Shown here: in pieces, positions 8,760 to 17,594 of the stretch
Position numbering within the stretch: the first letter of the stretch is position 1
How the letters are laid out: every line of letters starts with the position of its first letter
Source: Aliidiomarina minuta
Lineage (GTDB): Bacteria; Pseudomonadota; Gammaproteobacteria; Enterobacterales; Alteromonadaceae
Length of the DNA stretch: 64,000 nt
Direction of reading: 5' to 3'
Assembly: GCF_003987145.1 (NCBI RefSeq)
Contig: NZ_PIPL01000001.1
Location: 1,922,001-1,986,000, forward strand
Made by a program: the position numbers and the translations under genes
The notes under the pieces: model-generated
Seen by the model: the letters and a program-made list of their open reading frames with translations, nothing else
Told to the model about the DNA's origin: nothing
Databases searched by the model: none

Positions 8760-9938
8760 ATGAAAAAACATCTGCTTAACTATGTATCAGTTATCACCCT
8801 ACTGACACTGAGTAGCCCCTTGCTAGCCCAGGTAGACAGCCGGCTGCGGGTTCATGTTCAGGACTTACATGCCAGTCACAATACTATTTTTGCAGCCGAA
8901 AATACGACCTCGGTATTTTCAGCCCTGGATATAAGTACCGAGGTAGATGGCATTCGGGTCGCGGCTACCGCCTATTGGCTTAAACAGGCTGACAAGAGCC
9001 AGTTTGATCTAAAAGTCTCTGAGGCTTTTTATGACTTTACTCTGCATAACTGGTATCTGTCTGCTGGCAAAAAGAAGCTGGATTGGGACGTGGGTTATGG
9101 GTTTCGGCCTCTGGATATGTTTTCACCTACCCAGGCATTAGCCATTTATACCGCCGTACCACCCGGAGTTTTCATGGTAGTAGGCGATTACTTCACAGAG
9201 TCCGGCAATACCAGTGTGCTCTGTAACGAAACCGCTTCCTACTATTTAGAAGATGGCCGAAATGTGCCGAAAAGCTCAGGTTGTGGTGGGCGTTACTATC
9301 ATTATTTCACTGGCTTTGAAGCTCAGCTTATAGGGCATTATGACAATAAACTGGGTTTCAGACTTGGGGGGAATGCGCTCAAAGTCATAGGCAACAGTTT
9401 GTCATTGCACAGCTCTCTGTTATGGCAACAAAACTATCGCAGCCCTGTATTTGATAACCAGGCGCTAACGCAGACTGATTCTGCTGTAGTGACTAGCCAA
9501 TGGCACAGCAACAGTGTGCAAGCCTTATTAGGTTTTAATTATACCTTTGCTTCTGGCATTACTGTAATTGCTGAGTACTGGCATGATGGTCGGGCACCAC
9601 ATGATAAACAATGGCGAGCCTTAATTCAGGCATCCCAAACCAGCGCACAGCCACATCAATTAATGATGATGCGTTCACACTTTGCCACCCAAAACCTGTT
9701 TCGGGACAATCTGATGTTACACTTAAGAACCTCATCCGGTCACTGGCGCCCCGAACTTACTGTGTTAACAAACCCCAGAGACAATAGTCTGTTAATTAAT
9801 ACCAGGCTGTGTAATAAAGGCCTTAGGTCTTCTCAGTATTGCCTCGGATTAAGGCAATACGCGGGGGGAAGCGACAGCATATACGAACAACTTAGCTATA
9901 ACACAACCTGGTATCTGAATATGGAAATACAGCTATAA
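8760..9938 (+). CDS. outer-membrane beta-barrel protein of the ABC/LolA-like operon
   Basis: A 392-residue protein with a signal peptide ending LLA-Q (about residue 23). The remainder is alternating amphipathic strands, with many Tyr, Trp and His at strand ends and a C-terminal strand ending in a hydrophobic residue (MEIQL), as outer-membrane barrels do. The segment K-K-L-D-W-D-V-G-Y-G-F-R-P resembles the early strands of DUF1302-type barrels that accompany LolA/LolB-like carriers in lipid-export loci, but I cannot confirm membership. It probably receives or exports the cargo of the LolA-like protein at the outer membrane. Confidence 0.7.
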   Translation: MKKHLLNYVSVITLLTLSSPLLAQVDSRLRVHVQDLHASHNTIFAAENTTSVFSALDISTEVDGIRVAATAYWLKQADKSQFDLKVSEAFYDFTLHNWYLSAGKKKLDWDVGYGFRPLDMFSPTQALAIYTAVPPGVFMVVGDYFTESGNTSVLCNETASYYLEDGRNVPKSSGCGGRYYHYFTGFEAQLIGHYDNKLGFRLGGNALKVIGNSLSLHSSLLWQQNYRSPVFDNQALTQTDSAVVTSQWHSNSVQALLGFNYTFASGITVIAEYWHDGRAPHDKQWRALIQASQTSAQPHQLMMMRSHFATQNLFRDNLMLHLRTSSGHWRPELTVLTNPRDNSLLINTRLCNKGLRSSQYCLGLRQYAGGSDSIYEQLSYNTTWYLNMEIQL

Positions 9939-9939
9939 C

Positions 9940-11004
9940 ATGGCGACCAAGATGCATGCACCGCGCAACGGCAATCATTGGCAGAGCCACCTGAAGCTGG
10001 CAGTCATCTGTGTTTTAGTCGGTATTATGGTTCACCTGTTTGGTTCGACCAAATACCTGAGTATCTCTATCTTCATCTCATTAGGCATCGGTTTTAGCAT
10101 TCGCTTCTCACGTTATTGGCTGATAACCCAATATCCTGATATGCGCCTCTGGTTGCAGTATTTTTATGCCCTGGTGCTGGCCTTTCTGGTCTGGGGGGTT
10201 GCCCCCATTTTATTAAAGGTGATGGCAGGGCCGGGAGACTCTATTGATTCGCTACAGAATTACCTAGGTATCTTTTTTATTGGCAGCCTGGCCATGGCGC
10301 TGGTCAGTTTTGTCTACTATCGCAGTGAACAAACCCTGGCGCTAAAGCAAGCCCTGTTTCAGGCTGAATTGGAACAAGTAAAAAAAGACAAGTTACTACT
10401 CGAAACTGAACTACGTTTACTGCAGTCTCAAATAGAACCCCACTTTTTATTTAACACCCTGGCCACTATTCAGGCGTTAATAGCTGTGGATAGTCGACAA
10501 GCCAGCGAGATGTTAACCGCACTGACTTCGCTGCTGCGACAAAGTTTGGACAGAACCCGAACCGAATGGCTGACATTAGAGCACGAACTGCAATTTAATA
10601 AGGCCTATCTGGCTATCCAAAAAATCAGGTTAGGCGAACGTTTAAAGCTGGAATACGATATTAGCGATCAACTGACCGACGATATTATGTTTCCCCCTAT
10701 GCTATTACAGCCCTTGCTTGAAAACGCCGTGACCCATGGCATTGAACAACTGAAAAATGGTGGCACCTTAACACTCAGCATCAAACTCGACGGGCAAAAC
10801 CTTATTATTACTATCATTAATCATTGTAAACCCGGCGGCAGTCAGCACACAGGTGCTCAAGTGGGATTGAACAATGTTCAACAGCGGCTCGCGCAGCTAT
10901 ATGCTGAGCGGGCAAAGCTCAGTTATGATATCGGTTATGATAACAGTGCAGCCGATTTGGTACGTGTTACTTTAGAGGTGCCTATTCATGTCGCAAGCGA
11001 TTGA
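9940..11004 (+). CDS. sensor histidine kinase, LytS/YehU type
   Basis: A 354-residue kinase starting one base after the barrel gene's stop. Four transmembrane helices fill residues about 18-130, followed by a short coiled coil. The HisKA-type phosphoacceptor is His168 in QIEPHFLFNTL, the hallmark of the LytS family. The ATP site is seen as LLENAVTHG and later GLNNVQQRL. There is no extracellular sensor domain, so the signal is probably sensed in the membrane or through the ABC transporter, as in BceS-type systems. It overlaps the response regulator gene by 17 nt. Confidence 0.92.
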   Translation: MATKMHAPRNGNHWQSHLKLAVICVLVGIMVHLFGSTKYLSISIFISLGIGFSIRFSRYWLITQYPDMRLWLQYFYALVLAFLVWGVAPILLKVMAGPGDSIDSLQNYLGIFFIGSLAMALVSFVYYRSEQTLALKQALFQAELEQVKKDKLLLETELRLLQSQIEPHFLFNTLATIQALIAVDSRQASEMLTALTSLLRQSLDRTRTEWLTLEHELQFNKAYLAIQKIRLGERLKLEYDISDQLTDDIMFPPMLLQPLLENAVTHGIEQLKNGGTLTLSIKLDGQNLIITIINHCKPGGSQHTGAQVGLNNVQQRLAQLYAERAKLSYDIGYDNSAADLVRVTLEVPIHVASD

Positions 11005-11776
11005 AGTTGTCATTGCCGATGACGAGCCCCTGTTACGCGCTCACCTTAAAATGATGATTGAAGAAACATGGCCCGAGGCTGATATTGTTGGTTTAGCAGC
11101 AAATGGCGAAGAGGCATTGGCTCTGATTGAAGCCTTCGCTCCAACGGTGGTATTTTTGGATATCAAAATGCCTGGCACTGACGGTCTCGAAGTATCCCGA
11201 ACATTATGCGACGTCAGCAATCCGCCCTATGTGGTTTTTGTCACCGCCTATGATCAACATGCCGTTGAGGCATTTGAAAACCAGGCCATTGACTACTTAT
11301 TAAAACCCATAGAAAAAAACAGATTAGAGCGCACCATCAGAAGGATCAAAAAACTACTGCTTAACCAATCACCGGATTTAGATCAGAAGGCTCAATTCAG
11401 CGCCCTACTTTCTGAATTACAGAAAAACAGCCAACCGACGCCCACGGCAAGCTATCTAAAATGGCTGAAAGCTAGCAAAAGTCATGAAACCTTCGTTATC
11501 GATATAGAGGACGTGGATTATTTTATTGCCGATAACAAGTACACAGAAATTAGCGCTGGCGAACAGAAATATCTGATTAAAACCCCTATTGCAACACTGG
11601 AAAACGAACTCGACCCAGATGCTTTCTGGCGCATTCATCGCAATTGTATGGTCAGAGTGGAGCAGATACAGCGTGTCATCAAAGACGAACTCGGGCATGT
11701 TGTGGTGGAACTTAAAAATAGCACCGACACCTTGCTTGTAAGCCGGAAGTATCACCGCTTATTCAAACAGATGTAA
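10988..11776 (+). CDS. LytTR-family response regulator
   Basis: A 262-residue regulator. The receiver domain has an acidic pocket DDEP (residues 11-14), phosphoacceptor Asp58 in VFLDIKMPG and the conserved Lys in YLLKP. The C-terminal half is a LytTR DNA-binding domain (FVIDIEDVDYFIADNKYTEI, then FWRIHRNCMVRV). It is paired with the kinase just upstream. LytTR regulators bind direct repeats. The likely target is the promoter before 5528, that is, autoregulation of the transport operon, but I could not pick out the repeats with confidence. Confidence 0.93.
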   Translation: MSQAIEVVIADDEPLLRAHLKMMIEETWPEADIVGLAANGEEALALIEAFAPTVVFLDIKMPGTDGLEVSRTLCDVSNPPYVVFVTAYDQHAVEAFENQAIDYLLKPIEKNRLERTIRRIKKLLLNQSPDLDQKAQFSALLSELQKNSQPTPTASYLKWLKASKSHETFVIDIEDVDYFIADNKYTEISAGEQKYLIKTPIATLENELDPDAFWRIHRNCMVRVEQIQRVIKDELGHVVVELKNSTDTLLVSRKYHRLFKQM

Positions 11777-12008
11777 GCTGGTAGCTCAGTCGCTTCAGAT
11801 GGGCTCCGCCATTACGGTCTGCTTGTATATGCTCGGGCCGCCTTTTTGAAGCTATGAATTGTACCAATGTTGAGCTTATTGACCAGACACCAGAGTCTGG
11901 ATAGCAGGCAATTGTTGTACACAACACGACATTTATCGCGCATATTTGCGTTTCCTATTCTGGTTGCTATCTTCTTCGGAAGCAAAGGTGACGAAAGAGG
12001 AACCATGT

Positions 12009-12704
12009 ATGGATTTATCTTCTCTGGACTACCGTATTATTTCTACTATCGCCTCGGTGGTAATGACCCTAGCCTGGGTTGCCTATCTGCATCTTGCGCT
12101 CACTCAGTACATGCGGGCCAATCGTCCATTTCTGGTGATTCAGCATGCGCATGAAAACGACCCCTCGGCGCTGTGCCTGTTTGTTAACCTGAGTAAGGAG
12201 CCTGTTCATTTGCAGGCGGTGATGGCATGCGTTCATAGAGGCGACGAACGTACCTCGTTTCGGATTACAAATTATGAACGCATTACGGCGACCGAGCAGA
12301 ATGTTCAGTCAAAGCTACGTCAGGGGCCAATTCAGCCGGGCGGATATCTGGTATTGGGGTCTTTTGCTGACATTATGCTCGGCAACCAGTCCGAAGATGA
12401 GGATAGCGAAAAATTGACGGCTGACCATCTCTCCCAAATCGATAGCCTGGAGTTATGCGTGGCGGTCGTGTATGCATCCAAAAAATACCACATTGGTGCT
12501 CGTCGGCACTTTTTTCTGGAACACCTCGATGGAAACACTAAAATTCACGCGTATAGCATTTTCACGGAACAACTTGTGCATAGGAAACACCGTCGTACAG
12601 TGAGAGCCTGGGTAAACGCCGGAGTTGACCCCTGGGAGGAGCAGGATACTGCAGACGAAAGCCAAAGTCAGTCGGGGTCGCATATAGGTAAAAAGCAATC
12701 CTAA
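12009..12704 (+). CDS. single-pass membrane protein of unknown function
   Basis: A 231-residue protein. I start it at the ATG at 12009, which has an AGAGG site 8 nt upstream, rather than at the TTG at 11946. One transmembrane helix lies near the N terminus (about residues 8-32). The rest is cytoplasmic or periplasmic and soluble, with predicted beta strands and a highly charged tail ending in Lys/Ser. No catalytic motif or known domain is recognised. It is monocistronic. Confidence 0.6.
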   Translation: MDLSSLDYRIISTIASVVMTLAWVAYLHLALTQYMRANRPFLVIQHAHENDPSALCLFVNLSKEPVHLQAVMACVHRGDERTSFRITNYERITATEQNVQSKLRQGPIQPGGYLVLGSFADIMLGNQSEDEDSEKLTADHLSQIDSLELCVAVVYASKKYHIGARRHFFLEHLDGNTKIHAYSIFTEQLVHRKHRRTVRAWVNAGVDPWEEQDTADESQSQSGSHIGKKQS

Positions 12705-12805
12705 GAGACTTTATGACCACCCGTTTTATCGAGTTGTACGGCGAAGCCCAGCGGCAACAAACCCGGACCTGATGTTCACCCTAATCTCAATTGACCTTTA
12801 TCCTG

Positions 12806-12857
12806 GGAATAATTCCATTTTTCAATAAGATCTCAGTTTTGCTGGAATTTAATTCCA
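12806..12857. promoter_or_regulatory. pair of GGAATnATTCC palindromes upstream of the amidase gene
   Basis: Two inverted repeats with the same half-sites: GGAATAATTCC at 12806-12816 and TGGAATTTAATTCCA at 12843-12857. Their centres are about 39 bp apart, close to four helical turns, so a dimeric regulator could bind both on one DNA face. They lie 50-100 bp before the amidase ATG. The regulator is not identified. Confidence 0.4.
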
Positions 12858-12907
12858 CTTGAGGGCATGCTCGATAACTCACATACCTATTATTTAAAGG
12901 TCAGGTA

Positions 12908-14500
12908 ATGGTCGTTGCCAGAAAAATTATAACAAGTCTGAATCTTGCTCCATTTACTATTGTCTTAAGTCTTTTCTTTGTCGGCTGCAGTGCCACATCG
13001 ACCGAACTGCCATCGGATCAATTCCGCTGGACAGATACCGCGACGGTTCAGGCACAGCTAAACTCAGGCGAACTATCGAGTACTCAGCTGGTGCAGTATT
13101 ACCTCGATCAAATAGCAGGAAACAATCACCAGGGTCATGATATCCGGGCCATCATTGAAGTTAACCCGGAAGCTCTCGAACAAGCTCGGCAGTTGGACGA
13201 GGAACGCCAACGTGGCAATGTCCGTAGCCCATTGCATGGGCTCCCTGTTGTGCTAAAAGCCAACATAGCGACTCATGACGAACTCGCAACCACCGCAGGT
13301 GCCACGGTGATGAAAGATTTCATTACCAGCAAAGATGCTGCGCTAGTTACTCAGCTGCGCGATGCTGGCGCCATTATTCTAGGTAAGGCGAATTTATCAG
13401 AATGGGCTAATTTTCGCGGGCAGGACTCTATAAGTGGCTGGTCAGGTCTGGGTGGACAAACACGCAATCCATATGTACTTACCCATAATCCATGTGGCTC
13501 GAGTTCTGGCTCAGGAGCCGCCGTTGCTGCTGACTTTAGCTTACTGGCAATAGGGACAGAAACTGACGGTTCGATAATGTGCCCTGCCTCGGTGAATGGT
13601 GTTGTGGGGGTTAAAGCGACACGAGGCGCGGTATCAGGCTACGGCATCATCCCAATTGCGTCAGCTCAGGACATTGCAGGACCCATGACTCGCCAGGTTT
13701 TTGGAGCAGCGGTGCTGCTTGATGCAATGACTACCATTGAGGCAAAAAGTCGCTACGGTACATCACTGGCTGAAGCAACAAAACAAAATTTCAAAGGTGA
13801 ATCTGTAGTGGTCGTTCGTGCATATGATGACCGGTTTAGTGGCATCGAAGTAATGACTGATAACCTGGTGACGGCTTTGCAAAGCAATGGCATAGAAGTT
13901 ATCGAAGTTGATGAGTGGAGTTTACCTGACCAACTCTATGCGGACGAGTTTGAGGTTTTATTATACGAGTTTAAACGCGATTTGAATGCCTGGCTGGTCG
14001 AGTTTGATGCGCCAGCTCAGAGTATGCAGGCGGTCATTGATTTCAACGAAGCAAACGCAGATTCAGAATTAGCACTATTTGGCCAGGAGTACTTTGAAAT
14101 AGCAGTAAATATTGACCTCACTGATGCTGCAGAGAGTTACAATAACGCGCTATTTAATGGTCGCCGTTTGGCTGAAGAACACCTGGATCAGTACCTCAAA
14201 AAACAAGGTGCCAGCGCCATTTTAATACCGGCCTACGGCCCCGCCTGGCCCACTGAACCCACCGAAGACGACGAAGGTTTTAGTTTTGGCACCTCAACCG
14301 CCGCTGCAGTTTCTGGCTACCCGTCGATTACCCTACCGCTAGGTCAACAGGGTCCATTACCTTTAGGCCTGAGTGTTATAGGGTTGCCATGGAGTGAGGC
14401 AAATTTATTCAGCTTAGCGGCCTTGCTCGAAACGCAACTGGGTGGCTTTAAACCTCCTCAGTTCTTGCCAGCTCTGGAAGCTGAAATAACCGCAGAGTAA
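12908..14500 (+). CDS. lipoprotein amidase (amidase signature family)
   Basis: A 530-residue amidase with a lipoprotein signal: hydrophobic stretch then FFVGC, lipidated Cys27. The amidase-signature catalytic set is present: Lys117 (VVLKANI), the Ser-rich loop GSSSGSG (197-203) with the cis-Ser, and nucleophile Ser222 (TETDGSIMCPAS). The family hydrolyses amide bonds. This one resembles secreted GatA-like amidases rather than the tRNA amidotransferase subunit, because it is lipidated and no gatB or gatC is near. It probably acts at the envelope on small amides or peptides. Two palindromic sites upstream may control it, and a perfect hairpin follows the gene. Confidence 0.87.
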   Translation: MVVARKIITSLNLAPFTIVLSLFFVGCSATSTELPSDQFRWTDTATVQAQLNSGELSSTQLVQYYLDQIAGNNHQGHDIRAIIEVNPEALEQARQLDEERQRGNVRSPLHGLPVVLKANIATHDELATTAGATVMKDFITSKDAALVTQLRDAGAIILGKANLSEWANFRGQDSISGWSGLGGQTRNPYVLTHNPCGSSSGSGAAVAADFSLLAIGTETDGSIMCPASVNGVVGVKATRGAVSGYGIIPIASAQDIAGPMTRQVFGAAVLLDAMTTIEAKSRYGTSLAEATKQNFKGESVVVVRAYDDRFSGIEVMTDNLVTALQSNGIEVIEVDEWSLPDQLYADEFEVLLYEFKRDLNAWLVEFDAPAQSMQAVIDFNEANADSELALFGQEYFEIAVNIDLTDAAESYNNALFNGRRLAEEHLDQYLKKQGASAILIPAYGPAWPTEPTEDDEGFSFGTSTAAAVSGYPSITLPLGQQGPLPLGLSVIGLPWSEANLFSLAALLETQLGGFKPPQFLPALEAEITAE

Positions 14501-14515
14501 CTTAACCTGCATTGC

Positions 14516-14546
14516 TATACTCAAGGCGCACAACGCCTTGAGTATA
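14516..14546. terminator. perfect 13-bp hairpin between convergent genes
   Basis: TATACTCAAGGCG, a 5-nt loop, then its exact complement. It lies 15 nt after the amidase stop and 16 nt beyond the stop of the convergent CBS protein gene. There is no direct T run on either strand, so it may be a bidirectional barrier or mRNA stabiliser rather than a classic intrinsic terminator. Confidence 0.5.
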
Positions 14547-14561
14547 GGTTCAGCATAAAAA

Positions 14562-15299
14562 CTAACCAAGATCGTCAATATCAACAACGCCCAGTAATTG
14601 ATAGTGCTGATTAACTACAGGCAGCTCTGGTACCTGATAGTGACTCAGGCAATGAGCGACAAAGTCAGCATCGTGATCCGGCACTATCAACTCGCAGGCC
14701 TGTTGTACAAAGAGACCAATGGGAGCTGATGTCTTGGTAATATTAGCCAGCACACGGCCTGATACCACACCGTAAAAGATGCCATGCTCATCGACCACGT
14801 ACAGGTAATGGCTTTGATGCGCCTGGCTATAATAGTAGTCAATGGCTTCAGCAACCGATGTTTGCAGAGACAAAATACTCACCTTAGGATCATAACTAAA
14901 GGCTTTGTGCCATGCCTTACGGTATTTCCAAAAGCGTTGTTGTTTCGGGCGGTTCAGGTGTCTTAACGCTGCATTTCTGATATCCAGGGGAAGTCTGCCA
15001 AAGACTCGCGCAAGTTCCTTAAGTGGAAGCTGCTTCAGCAGTCGCCGCCGGGCAATCGGTCGCAGTTGCTTAACAAGTGCGGCCACTTCCTCTTCGGTAA
15101 AGCACTGAATGAGGCCAAGCTGAGAGGATACATCAAGCTCAATGAACCGTGCAGCTAGGTCTTCGATATCCAGTAATAACAGGTCTTCGGCCAGGTGCTG
15201 TATATCAACCTGGGCGGCCGCTTTAAGCCATTCATCAGCAAGCGATCCGCTGAGCCGGCTGTGTAAAGCTGTGGTTAAATGGTGGTGATAAAATAACAT
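14562..15299 (-). CDS. soluble MgtE-N / CBS domain protein
   Basis: A 245-residue protein without membrane helices. Residues about 25-120 follow the MgtE N-terminal superhelix pattern of short repeats (for example LPLKELARVFGRLPLDIR). Residues about 130-245 form a CBS pair (VSILSLQTSVAEAIDYYY, then LPVVNQHYQLLGVVDIDDL). These are the two cytosolic modules that sense Mg2+ in MgtE, here without the channel. It lies downstream of mgtE on the same strand, 211 nt away. It may modulate MgtE or be a decayed second transporter; an N-terminal fragment of a longer gene seems less likely because the start and stop look clean. Confidence 0.75.
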   Translation of the reverse strand: MLFYHHHLTTALHSRLSGSLADEWLKAAAQVDIQHLAEDLLLLDIEDLAARFIELDVSSQLGLIQCFTEEEVAALVKQLRPIARRRLLKQLPLKELARVFGRLPLDIRNAALRHLNRPKQQRFWKYRKAWHKAFSYDPKVSILSLQTSVAEAIDYYYSQAHQSHYLYVVDEHGIFYGVVSGRVLANITKTSAPIGLFVQQACELIVPDHDADFVAHCLSHYQVPELPVVNQHYQLLGVVDIDDLG

Positions 15300-15329
15300 A
15301 GTGTGCTCCGTATTTTATAGGTGCCACTA

Positions 15330-15353
15330 TGCGCGAGCTGCCGCTCGCACTAC
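15330..15353 (-). repeat. GTAG-type REP-like palindrome
   Basis: Read on the minus strand this begins GTAG and continues with a GCGAGC/GCTCGC stem around a 4-nt loop. A GTAG tetranucleotide before a short GC-rich stem is the hallmark of REP elements mobilised by RAYT transposases. It sits in the 211-nt gap between mgtE and the CBS protein gene. The rest of that gap holds no recognisable gene. Confidence 0.35.
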
Positions 15354-15510
15354 GAGGGCTGGCTAACGCATGATGGCTTTTATACTCGCTGTATCAAAAC
15401 TGGGAGGTTCAGGTTTCATAATTTCCCTTTTGTTGTGCTGTGTAACTGAGTTTGAAAGAACAGACGGATCCGCAAACCCGCCTGCTCAACCATTGTTTTA
15501 GCTGTATGAC

Positions 15511-16866
15511 TTATGCGCCTGATCCGCCAAGAATGGTAACTGCAATGTAGAAGTACAACAGCACACCGACGAAATCAGCAATCGAGGTAATCAAAGGCGC
15601 ACTCGCTGTTGCCGGGTCAAGCTTTAAACGCGACAGTAGGAAAGGTAAGCTCATACCAATCATGCTACCGGCAAAGACGACTGCCACCATCGAAATAGAG
15701 ACGACCAGCGCGATATCCGTACCACCGCGGTAAACACCCAGTCCATAAACTGCAATGGCCATAGCGATACCTAACAACAATGCAACCCAGAACTCGCGAC
15801 CCAGGGTTTTAAGCCAGTCTTTTAAGTGCAAGTCACCGGTTGCCAATGCCCGTACCATCAAGGTTGAGGCCTGAGCGCCCGCGTTACCGCCACTATCGAC
15901 CAGAAGTGGTAAGAAGAATACGAGAGCAACATAAGTTAAAATGGTGTCCTCGTAACTTTCAATCACTCCGCCGGAGAACATATTGGCAAATACCAGTATG
16001 ATCAGCCAGGGCGCTCGTTTTGCGAACATGGTCCAGGTGCTGACTTCGCGCAACGACACGTCCTTTAGAGCTAAAGTACCACCGCCTTTGTGGAAGTCCT
16101 CGGTGCTCTCGACCACATCAACATCCATCGCATCATCAACGGTAACAATACCAATCAGTTTGTTGCCGCCATTAGTAACGGGCAGTGACAACAAGTCGTA
16201 ACGACGAATAGCGTCTGCAGCATCCTGCTGTGGCTGCTCGGCACTGACTGAAACTAAGTCTGTGCGCATCACCTCACTGACAGTGGCATCGTCTTTTTCT
16301 GTCATCAGCTCACGCAACGACATTGTACCGATCAGGCGCTGCTGCTTATCGACCACGTATACCTGATAAATAGTTTCCATTTCCGCAGCATTCTTGCGCA
16401 CATAACGCAGTGCTTCGATCACAGTCATATTCTCAGGAATGGCTACATAAGCTGAAGTTACCACCGCACCTACAGTGCCATCGGCGTATGAAGCGAGCTG
16501 CAGAATGTCTTCCTGCTCTTGCTTAGCCAGTTTAGGCAAAATGCCTTTTTGCTCTTCCTCCGGAAGACGCTGATACACATCGACCCGCTCATCGCGTGCC
16601 ATAGCTTTGAACAGACGTAGTTGCTCTGTTTCATCAATAGCTTGCAGCAACTCGTCCTGGTAAGACGGGCTGAAGTAACCAAATAAACTAGCCAGCTCTG
16701 GGTTGGGTAACTTAATCAATAACGCAGCCGTTTTCTCAGCCGAAAACTGTTCAAGCTCTTCAACGATATCAGCGTGTTGGTTATTGTTAACTAATAGCAG
16801 CCAGTCATTCGCGTCCAGGCTACTCATCTGCATTTCAATTTTTGCTTTTAATTCTGCTTGGGTCAT
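15511..16866 (-). CDS. mgtE: magnesium transporter MgtE
   Basis: A 451-residue protein of full MgtE length. The N-terminal superhelical domain spans about residues 15-130 (ADIVEELEQFS, IVEEL-type repeats). A CBS pair follows at about 135-250. After a plug helix come five transmembrane helices, including LPLLVDSGGNAGAQAST, the conserved MgtE pore segment. It imports Mg2+ through a channel gated by cytosolic Mg2+ binding to the N and CBS domains. A strong GGGAGGG ribosome site precedes the ATG. It starts 14 nt after a secreted beta protein and is almost surely cotranscribed with it from the long-leader promoter at about 17957-17984. Confidence 0.95.
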   Translation of the reverse strand: MTQAELKAKIEMQMSSLDANDWLLLVNNNQHADIVEELEQFSAEKTAALLIKLPNPELASLFGYFSPSYQDELLQAIDETEQLRLFKAMARDERVDVYQRLPEEEQKGILPKLAKQEQEDILQLASYADGTVGAVVTSAYVAIPENMTVIEALRYVRKNAAEMETIYQVYVVDKQQRLIGTMSLRELMTEKDDATVSEVMRTDLVSVSAEQPQQDAADAIRRYDLLSLPVTNGGNKLIGIVTVDDAMDVDVVESTEDFHKGGGTLALKDVSLREVSTWTMFAKRAPWLIILVFANMFSGGVIESYEDTILTYVALVFFLPLLVDSGGNAGAQASTLMVRALATGDLHLKDWLKTLGREFWVALLLGIAMAIAVYGLGVYRGGTDIALVVSISMVAVVFAGSMIGMSLPFLLSRLKLDPATASAPLITSIADFVGVLLYFYIAVTILGGSGA

Positions 16867-16880
16867 CGGTTTACCCTCCC

Positions 16881-17594
16881 TTAAAAGGCCACATTAAGGC
16901 CAATTGTTACGATGTTGCTACGGACTTCAAAGTCACGTCCAAAGCTTGCATCAAACTCTATACGGTCGTTAAGCACAGTGCGAAAACCAAGCGCTGCCGC
17001 AGGACTGTCATCACTTACACCCGCGGTTTCGGCAATTAGATCTAAACGTTCATTAACCGTAAAGGTAGTTGCAAGACCCCAGGTAGGGTTCCACTCTGAA
17101 TCAAAATTATTGTATTCAGTACCCACATTGACATGCACCATCAAAGCGTCGTTCACCGGATAGCTGTATGGTAAATTAATAAAGCCGCCTTCAAAGTCAC
17201 TTTCCTGATGATCCCGCATGACACCAACAGAGAGCGCCAATGCGCCGCCATTGAGGTTGGTCGAGAGCATGGTTTTCAATTCCAGACCGTAAGCGGCAAG
17301 CTCACTGTCACTGGTGTTGTACTCTACTGGCAGGCTGACTTCCCAACCATTCTGCGTAGTACAGATGGGCATAGCCACCCAGGAATGACTCGCATTAGGC
17401 TGATCTACACGTTGCGGTGCACCGGCAGAAGCCCGCTGAAACCAGGTTTCCAGCATGCACTCGCCCGGGGGAGTAATGTCCGCATCGTCCACCAGAAAGT
17501 GTCCGCCATTGGCCATCACTGGCTGACTGGCAAATACGGCAAAACCTGCTGCAAAGGCAGCCGAAAGTGTTAAAGCGTTCAGTTTGAACTGCAT
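16881..17594 (-). CDS. secreted/outer-membrane beta protein cotranscribed with mgtE
   Basis: A 237-residue protein with a signal peptide ending VMA-N (about residue 28). The mature part is alternating beta strands, with a likely small barrel ending in a hydrophobic aromatic residue (TIGLNVAF), typical of outer-membrane proteins. Two Cys (GECML and PICTT) may pair. No named family is recognised. Being first in the mgtE operon it may help metal pass the outer membrane, but that is inferred from position. It is preceded by an unusually long leader. Confidence 0.65.
   Translation of the reverse strand: MQFKLNALTLSAAFAAGFAVFASQPVMANGGHFLVDDADITPPGECMLETWFQRASAGAPQRVDQPNASHSWVAMPICTTQNGWEVSLPVEYNTSDSELAAYGLELKTMLSTNLNGGALALSVGVMRDHQESDFEGGFINLPYSYPVNDALMVHVNVGTEYNNFDSEWNPTWGLATTFTVNERLDLIAETAGVSDDSPAAALGFRTVLNDRIEFDASFGRDFEVRSNIVTIGLNVAF

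Noticed and set aside
11779..11805. GCTGGTAGCTCAGTCG, similar to a tRNA D-arm
   Set aside because: No acceptor, anticodon or T arm can be formed from the surrounding bases.
11867..12154. 95-codon frame overlapping the start of the membrane protein gene
   Set aside because: It lies out of frame over a gene with a better ribosome site and transmembrane helix; no domain or signal.
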